Below are positions 53,253-62,533 of a stretch of 64,000 nucleotides of DNA, piece by piece. The notes below the pieces were generated by a model that was not told the origin of the DNA, searched no databases, and saw only the letters and a program-made list of their open reading frames with translations. The number at the start of each line of letters is the position of its first letter. Positions within the stretch are counted from its first letter, which is position 1. This DNA comes from CAYFWF01 sp964346815. GTDB lineage: Bacteria; Acidobacteriota; Aminicenantia; Aminicenantales; Aminicenantaceae. The stretch covers positions 62,001 to 126,000 of the forward strand of contig CAYFWF010000049.1 of the NCBI GenBank assembly GCA_964346815.1. Reading direction: 5' to 3'. The position numbers and the translations under genes were made by a program.

Positions 53253-53384
53253 TTTATCCTCGGGAAATAGAACTATTTCCAGCTTACGCCACTTATTTTC
53301 TAGATGCAAATATTTATGTCAATTCAATATTCTAAGGTCAGTTTTTTCAAGACACAAAACACCCTAGGGCTCGAAGGTAAAAAT

Positions 53385-53407
53385 TTTTATAACTTCCAGT
53401 TATAAAA
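53385..53407. promoter_or_regulatory. Perfect palindrome, possible operator
   Basis: TTTTATAACT (53385-53394) and AGTTATAAAA (53398-53407) form a perfect 10-base inverted repeat with a 3-base centre. A further AGTTATAAA half lies at 53438-53446. The site is in the 369-base gap 53253-53621, upstream of the GH127 gene (minus strand) and downstream of the MFS gene, so it is well placed to control the arabinofuranosidase. The rest of the gap shows no gene. Confidence 0.4.
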
Positions 53408-53621
53408 TTGGCATTTTTTTTGTTTTCTATTGCTGAGAGTTATAAAGGAGGCAGTCTGAGAGACGGATTAAGAGCAGGGTGTCCACTCGCCAAATCAAAA
53501 CCATAGCCCTAGAATTGAGAGATTATGAATCCTGTTTCTGAAATAGGCCTTTCATAATTCTGTAATCGCGTTTACTGTCACCCCATTAAGGGTAAAAATG
53601 CCTTACTCCGAGGCCTTTCTG

Positions 53622-54899
53622 TCAGGAAGCATTGTCGGCCTTAGCCTGCGCTTCTTTTGTCGGCAGCTCCAGACCGATCCCTTGTTTCTTGTCAGCCCTG
53701 AGCAGAAGAATCGAAAAGATGAGTCCCACAAATCCCAGCATGGCGAACATGATTTCCATATTGGTGTAGTCATCTCCTGAGAGATCCACGATCTTCCCGG
53801 CCAGCATCGGAAACAGAAAAAGCCCGAACATCTGAACCCAGGCCACCAGTCCAAAAGCTGTACCAAGAAATTTCTCTTTGACCAATATGGGAATGGCCGG
53901 CCAGAGGGCCGCAGGGACAAGCGAGAAGGAGACACCGAGAATCAAAAACGATACAGCAGGGTGAACGAATGTCAACCCGAGCAGAAGGTGTGCCGGGACG
54001 AGCATTAACGATCCTAGAACCATGATCTTCCCCCTATGCCCGAACTTATCGACCAGCAGGCCCAAAAGAGGAGTGAAGATCATGGAAGCTGTCATGATAT
54101 AAGAGGTATACAGCCCTCCCTTTGCCGCCGAAAGACCGAACTTCATCTGGAGAAATCTCGGCGCATGATTGGAAAAGGGAAAAATCGCCGAATAGAATGT
54201 CACACACAAAATGCTGATAAACCAAAAAGCAGAACTCAGCTTGAAGATATCTTTAACCACCACTTTCTCCTCTAAGCCTGCTTTAATCTTTTTATCCACA
54301 TCCTTGTCGATGACCAGGTAGATTAAAAAGAGGATAAAGGATACCAGCATGACCGCCGCACTGGCCCATACAGACCAGCGCCACGAACCGGTCCAGTCGG
54401 CTATTTGAGCAGCCGTGTTCAATGCCAGTATGGTTCCCAGCCTCATCACCGTAATATTCAAACCATAGGCAAATCCTAATTCCTTCCCCTTGAACCAACG
54501 TGCGATCACCTTGTTGGTAACGAGGAGGGTTGATTCAGACCCGAATCCGAAGATTATCCTTCCGATGAGCATCACCACAAGGGATTTTCCTGCACCGAGT
54601 GCAGTAATGACCGATCCCAACAGAACAAGAAAAACGTAGAAGGTGCCCGCTTTTCTTATGCCGAATCGATCAAGAACAAATCCAGCGACAATCAGCAAGA
54701 AAAGAAGGTTGGGAAGGGAATAAAACGAAAAAAGCAGCCCAAACCGGGCATTGTCGATGCCCATATCCTGTTGAATAAATTCATTTATCGGGCTCAACAC
54801 ATCATAAATATAGTAGGATCCGAACATCACCATGCTGATCACAAAGAGAACCAGCCAGCGCCCCCAGTGCTTGTTCACTTTTTTTACTTCGTTGGCCAT
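53622..54899 (-). CDS. MFS transporter (nitrate/sugar-phosphate/organic acid type)
   Basis: A 425-residue membrane protein with about 12 helices. FGLLFSFYSLPNLLFLLIVAGFVLDRFGIRKAG covers helix 2 and the conserved MFS loop, and FTPLLGLLVDKFGHRGK is its copy in the second half. GRIIFGFGSESTLLVTNKVIARWFKGKELGFAYGLNI is typical of the NarK/organic-anion side of the superfamily. AAGGGAG precedes the ATG. It lies 369 bases from the GH127 gene on the same strand and could import a sugar or other product, but no substrate can be read from the sequence. Confidence 0.85.
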   Translation of the reverse strand: MANEVKKVNKHWGRWLVLFVISMVMFGSYYIYDVLSPINEFIQQDMGIDNARFGLLFSFYSLPNLLFLLIVAGFVLDRFGIRKAGTFYVFLVLLGSVITALGAGKSLVVMLIGRIIFGFGSESTLLVTNKVIARWFKGKELGFAYGLNITVMRLGTILALNTAAQIADWTGSWRWSVWASAAVMLVSFILFLIYLVIDKDVDKKIKAGLEEKVVVKDIFKLSSAFWFISILCVTFYSAIFPFSNHAPRFLQMKFGLSAAKGGLYTSYIMTASMIFTPLLGLLVDKFGHRGKIMVLGSLMLVPAHLLLGLTFVHPAVSFLILGVSFSLVPAALWPAIPILVKEKFLGTAFGLVAWVQMFGLFLFPMLAGKIVDLSGDDYTNMEIMFAMLGFVGLIFSILLLRADKKQGIGLELPTKEAQAKADNAS

Positions 54900-55033
54900 T
54901 CTGGACTCCCTTCTTGAAAACTGGATAAATTCACAAAAATTCGCTTACGAGAACTTCCTTTGTAAGAGCATGATGACATTGATATCACAGCCATGGAGTT
55001 CAGTCAAATAAGAAGTGATGTTGAGAATCCTTG

Positions 55034-55062
55034 TTGACATTTATCCTGTTCCAAAATATATT
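55034..55062 (+). promoter_or_regulatory. Strong sigma-70-type promoter of the Tat aldo/keto reductase gene
   Basis: TTGACA at 55034-55039 (consensus) and TATATT at 55057-55062 with a 17-base spacer, 36 bases before the ATG at 55099. It is the best promoter match seen in the window. Confidence 0.65.
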
Positions 55063-55098
55063 GACAGCCTATAAAAGTAATCTCTCAGAGGAGGCAGT

Positions 55099-56433
55099 AT
55101 GCAAAAGAAGAAAGATACTACCCGCAGGAACTTTTTAAAGGCTACAACATTGGGTCTCTTCGGTGCAGGAATCGCTGCTAAAGACGGATGGGCTCGCACC
55201 AAAGGAAGCAAAAGCACTGATCCACAACAAGTCCAAGAAAAACCAGAAGTCAAAATCAAGGATCACCGCATTTTAGGCCGGACAGGATTCAAGGTATCAG
55301 ACCTCGGTACAGGTTATATCCGGGACGAAGGAATTATGGCAGCCATGCTGGATGCTGGCATCAATTACATAGATACAGGAGAAAGTTACCCTGGATCCCA
55401 CCAGATGATCGGTAAAGTGATCAAGGATCGCGACCGCAAATCGCTTTTCATCACATCCAAGATGCTGATGGAGGGAGAGACGTCCAAGGAAGCGCTTATC
55501 AAGCGGACGCAAAAAATTCTTCAGGACCTGGGAACAGAATACGTCGACTGTATGATGCTGCACTGTCCCGAAACAGTGGAAGCTCTCCAACATGAGGGAT
55601 TTCACGCCGCCATGCAGGAGCTCAAGACCAACGGACGGATCCGCTATATTGGGGCTTCCAACCACGGTTCGTTTTGGTTCAGAGACCCGGAGCAGACTAT
55701 GGATAAAATCCTCTTGGCCGCAGCCGGAGACGGGCGCTTCGATGTCTTCCTTTTTGCCTACAACTTCCTCAGGATGGACCAGTCGGAAAAAGTTCTGGAG
55801 GTCTGCCACGAGAAAAAAATCGGAACCACCATGATGAAGACCACCCCGGTTTTCAATTACTATAAAGTCAAATCTTCGGTGGAGAGGACGGAAAAAGCAG
55901 GAAAAGACGTCCACCCCCTTTACAAGGAAGGGCTGGTAAGGTTCAAAGCCAACCTGGACAAGGCCGAACACTTCATTAAAAAACACAACCTGCAAAACCC
56001 CGACGAAATCAGGGCAGCCGCCATCAAGTTCGTTCTTTCCAATCCCCGTGTCAGCACGGTCTGCTGTTCCATCGGAACCTATGACGAGCTGGACCGGATA
56101 CTCAGCCTTTCGGGAAGAGCACTGGACGAAGCAGACAAAGCAATCCTGACAGCCTACAAGCAGGGATGCGGCGGGTTCTACTGCCGTCATGCCTGCGGAG
56201 TGTGCGAGCCCTCCTGCCCTCATGGAGTGCCGGTGAATTCCATCATGCGCTTTAACCACTACTTCGTCGCCCAGGGCAGAGAAAGGGAAGCCATGGAGAA
56301 GTACAACAAGATTCCCGGTGTTAAAGCCGAGGTTTGCAGGACGTGCTCAGGCTTGTGCGAAGCTGCCTGCCCTTACGACGTTCCCATCCAGGGTATGCTC
56401 ATCCTCGCACACCAACTGCTTTCTTTGGCTTAG
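55099..56433 (+). CDS. Tat-exported aldo/keto reductase with two iron-sulfur motifs
   Basis: A 444-residue protein. The N-terminus TTRRNFLKATTLGLFGAGIA is a twin-arginine signal. Unlike its relative at 26391, the barrel keeps the full tetrad: INYIDTGESYPGS (Asp, Tyr), LFITSKM (Lys) and VDCMMLHCPE (His). The C-terminus has cysteine clusters CRHACGVCEPSCP (about 368-380) and CRTCSGLCEAACP (about 412-424), probably binding 4Fe-4S centres. GAGGAGG at 55088-55094 and the promoter above suggest strong expression. It probably reduces or oxidises a substrate in the periplasm with electrons routed through the clusters. Its stop overlaps the convergent gene by 4 bases. Confidence 0.87.
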   Translation: MQKKKDTTRRNFLKATTLGLFGAGIAAKDGWARTKGSKSTDPQQVQEKPEVKIKDHRILGRTGFKVSDLGTGYIRDEGIMAAMLDAGINYIDTGESYPGSHQMIGKVIKDRDRKSLFITSKMLMEGETSKEALIKRTQKILQDLGTEYVDCMMLHCPETVEALQHEGFHAAMQELKTNGRIRYIGASNHGSFWFRDPEQTMDKILLAAAGDGRFDVFLFAYNFLRMDQSEKVLEVCHEKKIGTTMMKTTPVFNYYKVKSSVERTEKAGKDVHPLYKEGLVRFKANLDKAEHFIKKHNLQNPDEIRAAAIKFVLSNPRVSTVCCSIGTYDELDRILSLSGRALDEADKAILTAYKQGCGGFYCRHACGVCEPSCPHGVPVNSIMRFNHYFVAQGREREAMEKYNKIPGVKAEVCRTCSGLCEAACPYDVPIQGMLILAHQLLSLA

Positions 56434-58547
56434 TCCTCGATACGCTTGGCTTCATAGACTCCATCGGGCTGGTAGAGTTCCAGGCCGGTCACTCGACCTT
56501 TCTCGTCGGTTTTGAATTTCAGGCTGATAATTTTGACCTGTTTCAGGATGAACTCATCTCCGATTTCAGGAATTAAATCCAATTCCGTTCCCCCGGGAAT
56601 AAAGGCAGTGAGACTGTTCCCTTTCAGATCGATGGTGATAACCTGATTGATCAACTGATACTTTCCCACAAACTGCTGGAGATATTCAGGATCGAAGAGT
56701 CGAGCATCCGGCTTCTTTTCAAATGCAATAGGATCCAAGGTCGGCTCAAATGGAGCCTCAAGACTGGCTACGTTGCCTTTAACATCGGTACGGAAAGTGA
56801 GCTTCATGTCTTCAAAAACGGGATCATCCGCCCGCTTCCCGTAGAAAGTCTCATAATGCCAGTGCTCGAGAGGTGTGGTAATTCCATTATAGGTAAAGTG
56901 AAGCTGCCTCTTCTGAAGAACGACCTCCAAATCTCCATATCCTGGATGATGATATTCTCCGGTGTATTCCTCAAGTTTGTGCGCCGGCTTTGTGCCGGAT
57001 TTTCGGCGGGTGTGCTTTTTCTGTTTTGCTTCCTCCTGGGCTTCCTCCCCTTTGGTTTTTCTCTCGGCCGCCTCTGCGATCCAGTCTTTTGGCTCGAGGT
57101 CCAAAATTAGGTCTGTTGCCTGTCTCACCAGCAGCTCTGGCAAGGGCGTTCCGTTCTTATTCACGAGCGCCACAAATCCGACTCCTTCTTCCGGCAGCAT
57201 GCTGACCAGGGCGGAAAAACCATCGATGTTGCCTCCGTGGTGGACTCGACGGTGGCCCCTGTATGTGTCCACAAACCACCCCAATCCGTAGTCTGCCGGC
57301 GTCACCTCGGGAATGGCAGGTGTCGCTCCTGTAGGCATGTGCGCCAAATGCATGTCTCCGAGAGTCTGGGCACCGATGATTTGTTGGCCTTCGAATTTTC
57401 CATTGTTGAGATGGACCAAAAGCCAGTGGCTCATCTCGTTCACACTGGAATTGATGGAACCAGCCGGACCTATATTGGTGATGTTACGAAAAGGAATCTG
57501 TTCGATCTTCCCTTCTCTTTCACGGTAGGGAAGCGCGAAATTTTCATCATTTTGAGAGTCTTCGACAGAAAAATTCGTTCTCTCCATCTTCAAAGGTTCA
57601 AAGACATGCGACCGGATGGCATCTTCCCATTTCTTATCTGTCAACACTTCTACCAGATATCCAGCCGTGAGGAACATCAAGTTGTTGTACTGGAATTTCT
57701 GCCTGAGATCGGCAGTCGGTTTCAAATGCGCCAGCCTTCTGACGAATTCCTCCCGGCTTGCCTCGAAATTGTTGTACCAGGAGAGGTCGTGCCTCGGAAG
57801 ACCGGATCGATGAGTGACCAGATCGCGAGGAGTCAGCCGCTCGCTGGCAAAGGAATCGTAAAGGCGGAACCAGGGGATGTAGTCCCGCACCGGCTCATCC
57901 CACTCCAGCTTGCCCTCATCGACTAAAACTCCCATGGCAAACGTGGTGAAGGCCTTTGAAGCCGAACCAATGGCCAGGAGGGTGTCAGGAGTCATCGGGA
58001 TTTGTTGGTCCACGTCCCGGTAACCCAATCCTCTGGCAAAGATGACCTCATCGTCTTTGACCACAGCCATGGCCGCTCCAGGAGCGTTGAGTTCTTTAAG
58101 CCCTCTTTCGATCACTCGATCAAATTCAGCCAGGGCGTTTTTGGCTCTGATTTTGGGACTGACCGCCCGGCTGAGATTAAAAGGGAATTTCTGGTCTCCC
58201 TGGGTGAATTCTCCGGATATAGACATTCCATCATCGCTAACCGTTCCCTTGAAGGTGGGCTTTCCAGGGATTCCTTCTATCTCGAAAGCCACATCTTTAT
58301 CGATGACAATGATGGGACTCAACGGAACATCTTTTGCCTTCTGAGCAGGTATGGAAATCTTCCCTTCCCAGCTTCCATCTTCTTTCTGGACGAAATCGAT
58401 CAGGACTTCGAGTTTCATCCCGGGGATGTCGATGGACCCTTCCCAATGACCGGCAAGAGTTGGGACCTCTTGGGTTTGAAGCGAAACAGGCAACAGCATC
58501 CATACGATTCCCAGAATGATCGAGCAGGTTATCGATTTGTTTCTCAT
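56430..58547 (-). CDS. Exported serine beta-lactamase-like hydrolase
   Basis: A 705-residue exported protein with start at the ATG 58545-58547, set by GGAGGAG just upstream; the signal peptide ends near SLQTQE. Residues about 25-125 are a small beta domain (LAGHWEGSIDIPGMKLEVLIDF) common in front of these hydrolases. Residues about 140-480 are a class C beta-lactamase/DD-peptidase fold: catalytic LAIGSASKAFT (SxxK), QYNNLMFLTAGYL (YxN) and RVHHGGNIDGFSA (HxG in place of KTG). The C-terminal 220 residues resemble the DUF3471 domain (EYTGEYHHPGYGDLEVVL). It is probably a peptidase or esterase rather than an antibiotic-resistance enzyme. A Lys/Glu-rich linker joins the last two domains. Confidence 0.86.
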   Translation of the reverse strand: MRNKSITCSIILGIVWMLLPVSLQTQEVPTLAGHWEGSIDIPGMKLEVLIDFVQKEDGSWEGKISIPAQKAKDVPLSPIIVIDKDVAFEIEGIPGKPTFKGTVSDDGMSISGEFTQGDQKFPFNLSRAVSPKIRAKNALAEFDRVIERGLKELNAPGAAMAVVKDDEVIFARGLGYRDVDQQIPMTPDTLLAIGSASKAFTTFAMGVLVDEGKLEWDEPVRDYIPWFRLYDSFASERLTPRDLVTHRSGLPRHDLSWYNNFEASREEFVRRLAHLKPTADLRQKFQYNNLMFLTAGYLVEVLTDKKWEDAIRSHVFEPLKMERTNFSVEDSQNDENFALPYREREGKIEQIPFRNITNIGPAGSINSSVNEMSHWLLVHLNNGKFEGQQIIGAQTLGDMHLAHMPTGATPAIPEVTPADYGLGWFVDTYRGHRRVHHGGNIDGFSALVSMLPEEGVGFVALVNKNGTPLPELLVRQATDLILDLEPKDWIAEAAERKTKGEEAQEEAKQKKHTRRKSGTKPAHKLEEYTGEYHHPGYGDLEVVLQKRQLHFTYNGITTPLEHWHYETFYGKRADDPVFEDMKLTFRTDVKGNVASLEAPFEPTLDPIAFEKKPDARLFDPEYLQQFVGKYQLINQVITIDLKGNSLTAFIPGGTELDLIPEIGDEFILKQVKIISLKFKTDEKGRVTGLELYQPDGVYEAKRIED

Positions 58548-58652
58548 ACTCCTCCTCCTTTTTCTCAATGAATACTCTCCACACATTCTATTAAGGATGT
58601 CGATGAATGACAAGAAAATAAATCCCAAATGGAATTAAGATGTTAAGATGTT

Positions 58653-60287
58653 TTACTCGGATGAGTTCTCATAAACGATCTTCCCACCGAGGATGGTGTA
58701 CAAAACCTCAGTCTTCGTGATGTCCCTGGGTTGGATGGTGAAAAGATCCTGGGAAAGCACGACCATGTCGGCAAGCTTTCCAACCTCTAGGGTGCCTTTG
58801 ATGTCTTCTTCAAATGATGCGTAAGCAGGCCCATAGGTGTAATATTTAATGGCCTCAGCCATTGTCAACCGTTCTTCTTCATAATACCTGGTCGCCAATT
58901 GATACAGATTGAACGTGGGATTGAGTGGAGACACTGGCCAATCCGTTCCCCAGGCAAGAACGGCCCCGTTGTCGAGCAGGGTTTTCCACATATCGACCCG
59001 CCTGGCCCGCTCCACCCCCAATCGCATTCTCTTGTACATTTCGCTTCCTGTGATATTGGGCTGCATGGAAGCCACGACTCCGAGTCTGCCGTATCTTTTG
59101 GTATCTTCGAATGTGGTAACGGTATTGTGTTCGACCCTGTGACGGAGTCCCTTTTTTCCATGCCTCTGCTGGGCCTGTTCGATAGCGTTTAATACCCAGT
59201 GAACGCCCTTATCGCCGATGGCATGCACACCGACCTGGTAGCCATTCGCGTGAGCTTTTTCCACCAATGCATAGAATTCTTCCTCCTCGTACTGGGCAAG
59301 TCCTGTATTTCCGGGCTCCTCGGCAAAAGGCTCGAACATCAGGGCCGATCGAACTCCGATAGTCCCATCGATGAAAGCTTTGAGAAAGCCGATTTTCACC
59401 ATATGATCGCCCTGGCCCTGCTTTATCCCCTTTTGGATATAATCATCTATATCATCTAAAGAAAGCCATGCATACACCCTGAGTGTTAATTTTCCCTCAT
59501 CTCTCAATTGTTTAAAAATTTCAATTTGTTTTAAGTAGGAACCCGTATGAATGCTGGTCAGGCCGAGTTTGGCTGCGTGTTCGAGCGCTCTTTCGATATC
59601 TTCCTTGGGCTTTGGTTGATCCCAAACCTTCAGCAAGCTCTGTGCAGCTTCTTTCAGGATCCCTGTCGGTTCGCCTGTCTCTGGATCGAGGACGATCTCT
59701 CCGCCTTCTGGCACCTCCGAATCCTTGGTGATGTTCGATTTTTTCAGCGCAACACTGTTCACCCATACCGCATGCCCGCCTCTGCGCCGCATGACAATAG
59801 GATTATTCGGAGAAACTTTATCCAATATTTCTTTTTTTGGCCAGCCCAAGCCCTTGAAAAGTCCGGGATTGGGGAAGGAAGCAAAGCCAAAAACAGGAGC
59901 GCCCTCAGGAAGGTCTTCGATCCTGGCTGCAATTTGCTTTTGGATGTAATCTACAGAGAGAGCATTACTGAGATCCAGCATTGTCAACGAATGTCCGCCA
60001 GATCCAAAATGACAGTGGGCATCGATAAAGCCTGGAATGACCAGTTTCCCTCCAACATCCAGAACCTTGGTGGTGGTCCTTGTATATGGTGCAACGTCCT
60101 GATTTGATCCCAATGCCAGGATGTTCCCATCCTTCACAGCGATCGCCTGGACATAAGGATTCTCTTCAGATACCGTGAAGATTTTTGCATTGGTGATGAC
60201 CAGATCTGCTGTCTGTTGATTCTGAGCAGATCCCAATGAACTTCCTATAAACAAACAAACGAAGAGAGCGATTTTAAGCTTCTTCAT
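58653..60287 (-). CDS. Exported YtcJ-like amidohydrolase
   Basis: A 544-residue metal-dependent hydrolase with start taken as the ATG at 60285-60287 (AAGGAAAG upstream; an ATG 18 bases earlier has none). The signal peptide ends GSSLGSAQ. Motifs: VIPGFIDAHCHFGSGGH (metal His pair), GVHAIGDKGVHWVLNAIE, LRHRVEHNTV and VLAWGTDWPVSPLNP (metal Asp), then VGKLADMVVLSQDLFTIQP at the closing beta domain. This is the amidohydrolase-3/YtcJ group, which hydrolyses amide bonds of mostly unknown substrates. Export to the periplasm agrees with the peptidase-rich surroundings. Confidence 0.9.
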   Translation of the reverse strand: MKKLKIALFVCLFIGSSLGSAQNQQTADLVITNAKIFTVSEENPYVQAIAVKDGNILALGSNQDVAPYTRTTTKVLDVGGKLVIPGFIDAHCHFGSGGHSLTMLDLSNALSVDYIQKQIAARIEDLPEGAPVFGFASFPNPGLFKGLGWPKKEILDKVSPNNPIVMRRRGGHAVWVNSVALKKSNITKDSEVPEGGEIVLDPETGEPTGILKEAAQSLLKVWDQPKPKEDIERALEHAAKLGLTSIHTGSYLKQIEIFKQLRDEGKLTLRVYAWLSLDDIDDYIQKGIKQGQGDHMVKIGFLKAFIDGTIGVRSALMFEPFAEEPGNTGLAQYEEEEFYALVEKAHANGYQVGVHAIGDKGVHWVLNAIEQAQQRHGKKGLRHRVEHNTVTTFEDTKRYGRLGVVASMQPNITGSEMYKRMRLGVERARRVDMWKTLLDNGAVLAWGTDWPVSPLNPTFNLYQLATRYYEEERLTMAEAIKYYTYGPAYASFEEDIKGTLEVGKLADMVVLSQDLFTIQPRDITKTEVLYTILGGKIVYENSSE

Positions 60288-60494
60288 GACTGCTTTCCTT
60301 TTCACTGAATATCTGAGTTTAATCTGAGATTTCTTGTTTTCCTCTCCCTCATCTCTTTTATGAATGTGCTTGGATCCTCTGTTCGCAGCGGGCTATTCCC
60401 CCAGCCATAGTAAGGACCAGTTGGACAATCTCCTGCACGTTTATGTATTTTGTCTTATCAGCAATATCTGTGGACTTTTGACCACCGCAATGCG

Positions 60495-61376
60495 TTATTT
60501 GACCAGCTTGATCTCGGAGGTCATTTCTCTTGTAAAGGGAATATCTATGCTCTGGCTGGGCACGTTGACCGTACCTTCTACACTCCCTTCCATTGTCTGT
60601 TTCACAAACAGGCCTTCCTTATAGGCAAAATACCAGGTTGCTGTTCCTTTAATGTCTCCCCTGGTGATCAATTCCATCCCCTGCTGCTCCCCCGTGCCCT
60701 CGATTGTCCCCGAAGCCTTGGCCGATATTCTGGCACATTCCCATCCATCGATGGTTTCGAATCCCTCCAAAGTGTTCAGACTCGAGATCTTTATGATAGC
60801 TTCACCGCTGCTGCTCTTATCGGTAACAGTCGACTCGTCAGGCCAAGTATCTCCAATCTTAACGGGTCTGTTTGTTACGGCCGGAAAGATATCCTGGAAG
60901 CCTGCGGCTACATTTCTCGTTCCCTCTGGACCCATATCGTATTCAATGTCTTCTGCTCCGATGAGTTCCAACTCTTTGCCAAGCGATGATAGCAACATAT
61001 CAAAGCTTTTGCCGATCACGGTGCTCATATCGGCCTCTAGATCAGCCTGCGGCGATTGGATACCCATGCTCATGTCATCGATGGTAATGGTGAGCCTATA
61101 ATTTTGTTCCTTTTGTCCTTTCGATTCGACAGAAAAGGCATTCATCGAGTCTATGTCGACATCGATCGTCTGTCCCATGACTTCCATTGTCTGTTGAGTT
61201 TCTCCCCACGACTCATACTTCAGCACTTGTCCTTCCGGCATTCTGTATTGAAGGATAAGTCCTTTCTGAGGATCGCCCCAAACAGGAGCGGTCTTGGCTG
61301 CACATCCTGCCAGCATACTGATGGCCAGAAAAGCGGTTACCAGGATCAACAAGGTTTGAATCTTTTCTTTTTTCAA
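60495..61376 (-). CDS. Lipoprotein of unknown function (DUF6263-like)
   Basis: A 293-residue lipoprotein starting at a TTG (61374-61376), supported by GAGGAGG about six bases upstream. The signal ends ISMLAGC, giving a lipidated Cys at about residue 25. The mature part is beta-rich and has GLILQYRMPEGQVLKYE, YRLTITIDDMSMGI, FPAVTNRPVKIGDTWPDE and an ending that lists a polymer of beta strands with conserved WYFAYKEGLFVKQTMEG. This pattern resembles lipid-binding outer-envelope lipoproteins of the DUF6263 type; the match is tentative. It is a single gene, divergent from the ABC exporter at 61622. Confidence 0.6.
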   Translation of the reverse strand: MKKEKIQTLLILVTAFLAISMLAGCAAKTAPVWGDPQKGLILQYRMPEGQVLKYESWGETQQTMEVMGQTIDVDIDSMNAFSVESKGQKEQNYRLTITIDDMSMGIQSPQADLEADMSTVIGKSFDMLLSSLGKELELIGAEDIEYDMGPEGTRNVAAGFQDIFPAVTNRPVKIGDTWPDESTVTDKSSSGEAIIKISSLNTLEGFETIDGWECARISAKASGTIEGTGEQQGMELITRGDIKGTATWYFAYKEGLFVKQTMEGSVEGTVNVPSQSIDIPFTREMTSEIKLVK

Positions 61377-61621
61377 TTTTTCCTCCTCATCATTTTAAAG
61401 ATGGTGTCATCACTCTATATACATATACGTGAAAGAGTTTATTCAGGACTACACCTTACATCCATAGTGAAAGCTTCCTAATCAGAAATAGAGATGATAC
61501 TATATACGCGGCCTCTAAAAAAGTAAAGAAATCGACAAGAGAACACTTCCGAAACAGGGAAAATTCCTGTTGACTAAACCGACTCGAATCAATCATCGTA
61601 ATAGGTATTGGAGCATGTGCA

Positions 61622-62533
61622 ATGAATGTTATCGAAATCGAAAATGTCACCAAAACCTTTGGTTCTGTTACAGCCGTGGATAGTCTTTCGCTCAACGTTC
61701 CAAAAGGATGTATCTACGGCTTTATCGGGCCTAACGGCTCAGGAAAAACAACCACCCTGCGCATGATCATGAACATCTTCTATCCTGACTCTGGGATCAT
61801 CCGGACCTTCGGCGAAGAAACCTATGGGACCACCAGCGCCCGCATCGGCTATCTTCCTGAGGAACGCGGCATGTATAAAAAAATGAAGGTGCGCGACCTT
61901 CTCCAGTTCTACGGTGAGTTGAAAAGCGGTCAAAAGGTGAACAAGGACGTGGACTACTGGCTCGATAGACTCGATCTCAGCGAATGGGCCAATAATAAAA
62001 TAGAGACTCTCAGCAAAGGGATGGGGCAGAAAGTACAGTTTATCGCGACCATCGTCTCGAAGCCAGAACTGATCATCCTCGATGAACCCTTTACCGGTCT
62101 GGACCCTGTTAATGTCGAGGCAATCAAGAACGCGGTGCTCGACCTCCGGAGGCAAGGAGCTACCGTTATCTTCAGCACCCATGACATGAACGTGGCCGAG
62201 AAAATGTGTGACTTCATATTCATGATCTTCAGGGGACAAAAAGTGCTCGATGGGACGCTGGTCTCGATACAGGATAAGTATGGGAACGACACGCTCCGTA
62301 TCCGTGTAGAAGGGGGTGCGGCAGCCTTACGAAACCTGGCCGGCATACAGAAAATCACGGACTTCGGACAGGTTCAGGAGCTGCGCCTCCATCCCGGTGA
62401 TGACCATCAGAAAACCCTCTCCGAAATCATGTCCCGGACGCGAGTATACAGCTTTGAGCTGTCCAAACCGACTCTGTACGATATCTTTCTGAGGATTGCC
62501 GGACCTGAAGCAAGGGAGGAAGCCGATGCGTAA
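61622..62533 (+). CDS. ABC exporter ATPase (NatA-like)
   Basis: A 303-residue ATP-binding subunit. Walker A GPNGSGKTTTLRMI (residues about 36-49), signature LSKGMGQKVQF (about 127-137; the usual SGG reads SKG), Walker B LIILDEPFTGLDP (about 148-160) and the H-loop STHDM. The C-terminal 80 residues match the accessory domain of NatA/YhaQ-type ATPases. It works with the membrane protein encoded next, 8 bases overlapping, to form an exporter of sodium ions, an antibiotic or another compound. GGAG lies upstream of the ATG at 61622. Confidence 0.9.
   Translation: MNVIEIENVTKTFGSVTAVDSLSLNVPKGCIYGFIGPNGSGKTTTLRMIMNIFYPDSGIIRTFGEETYGTTSARIGYLPEERGMYKKMKVRDLLQFYGELKSGQKVNKDVDYWLDRLDLSEWANNKIETLSKGMGQKVQFIATIVSKPELIILDEPFTGLDPVNVEAIKNAVLDLRRQGATVIFSTHDMNVAEKMCDFIFMIFRGQKVLDGTLVSIQDKYGNDTLRIRVEGGAAALRNLAGIQKITDFGQVQELRLHPGDDHQKTLSEIMSRTRVYSFELSKPTLYDIFLRIAGPEAREEADA

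Noticed and set aside
53438..53520. Gene start after AAAGGAGG at about 53444
   Set aside because: No ATG, GTG or TTG with a useful frame follows; the reading frame stops within 20 codons.
55297..56259. 320-codon frame antisense to the Tat aldo/keto reductase
   Set aside because: The sense strand carries the promoter, ribosome binding site, tetrad and cysteine clusters.
57237..57926. 229-codon frame antisense to the beta-lactamase-like gene
   Set aside because: It mirrors conserved motifs of the sense gene and has no start signal.
56430..58547. Antibiotic-resistance beta-lactamase
   Set aside because: The HxG motif, the extra N- and C-terminal domains and the length fit the esterase/peptidase side of the family.
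60306..60494. A further copy of dispersed repeat A
   Set aside because: Only the short run GGATCCTCTGTTCG resembles it; the other blocks are missing.
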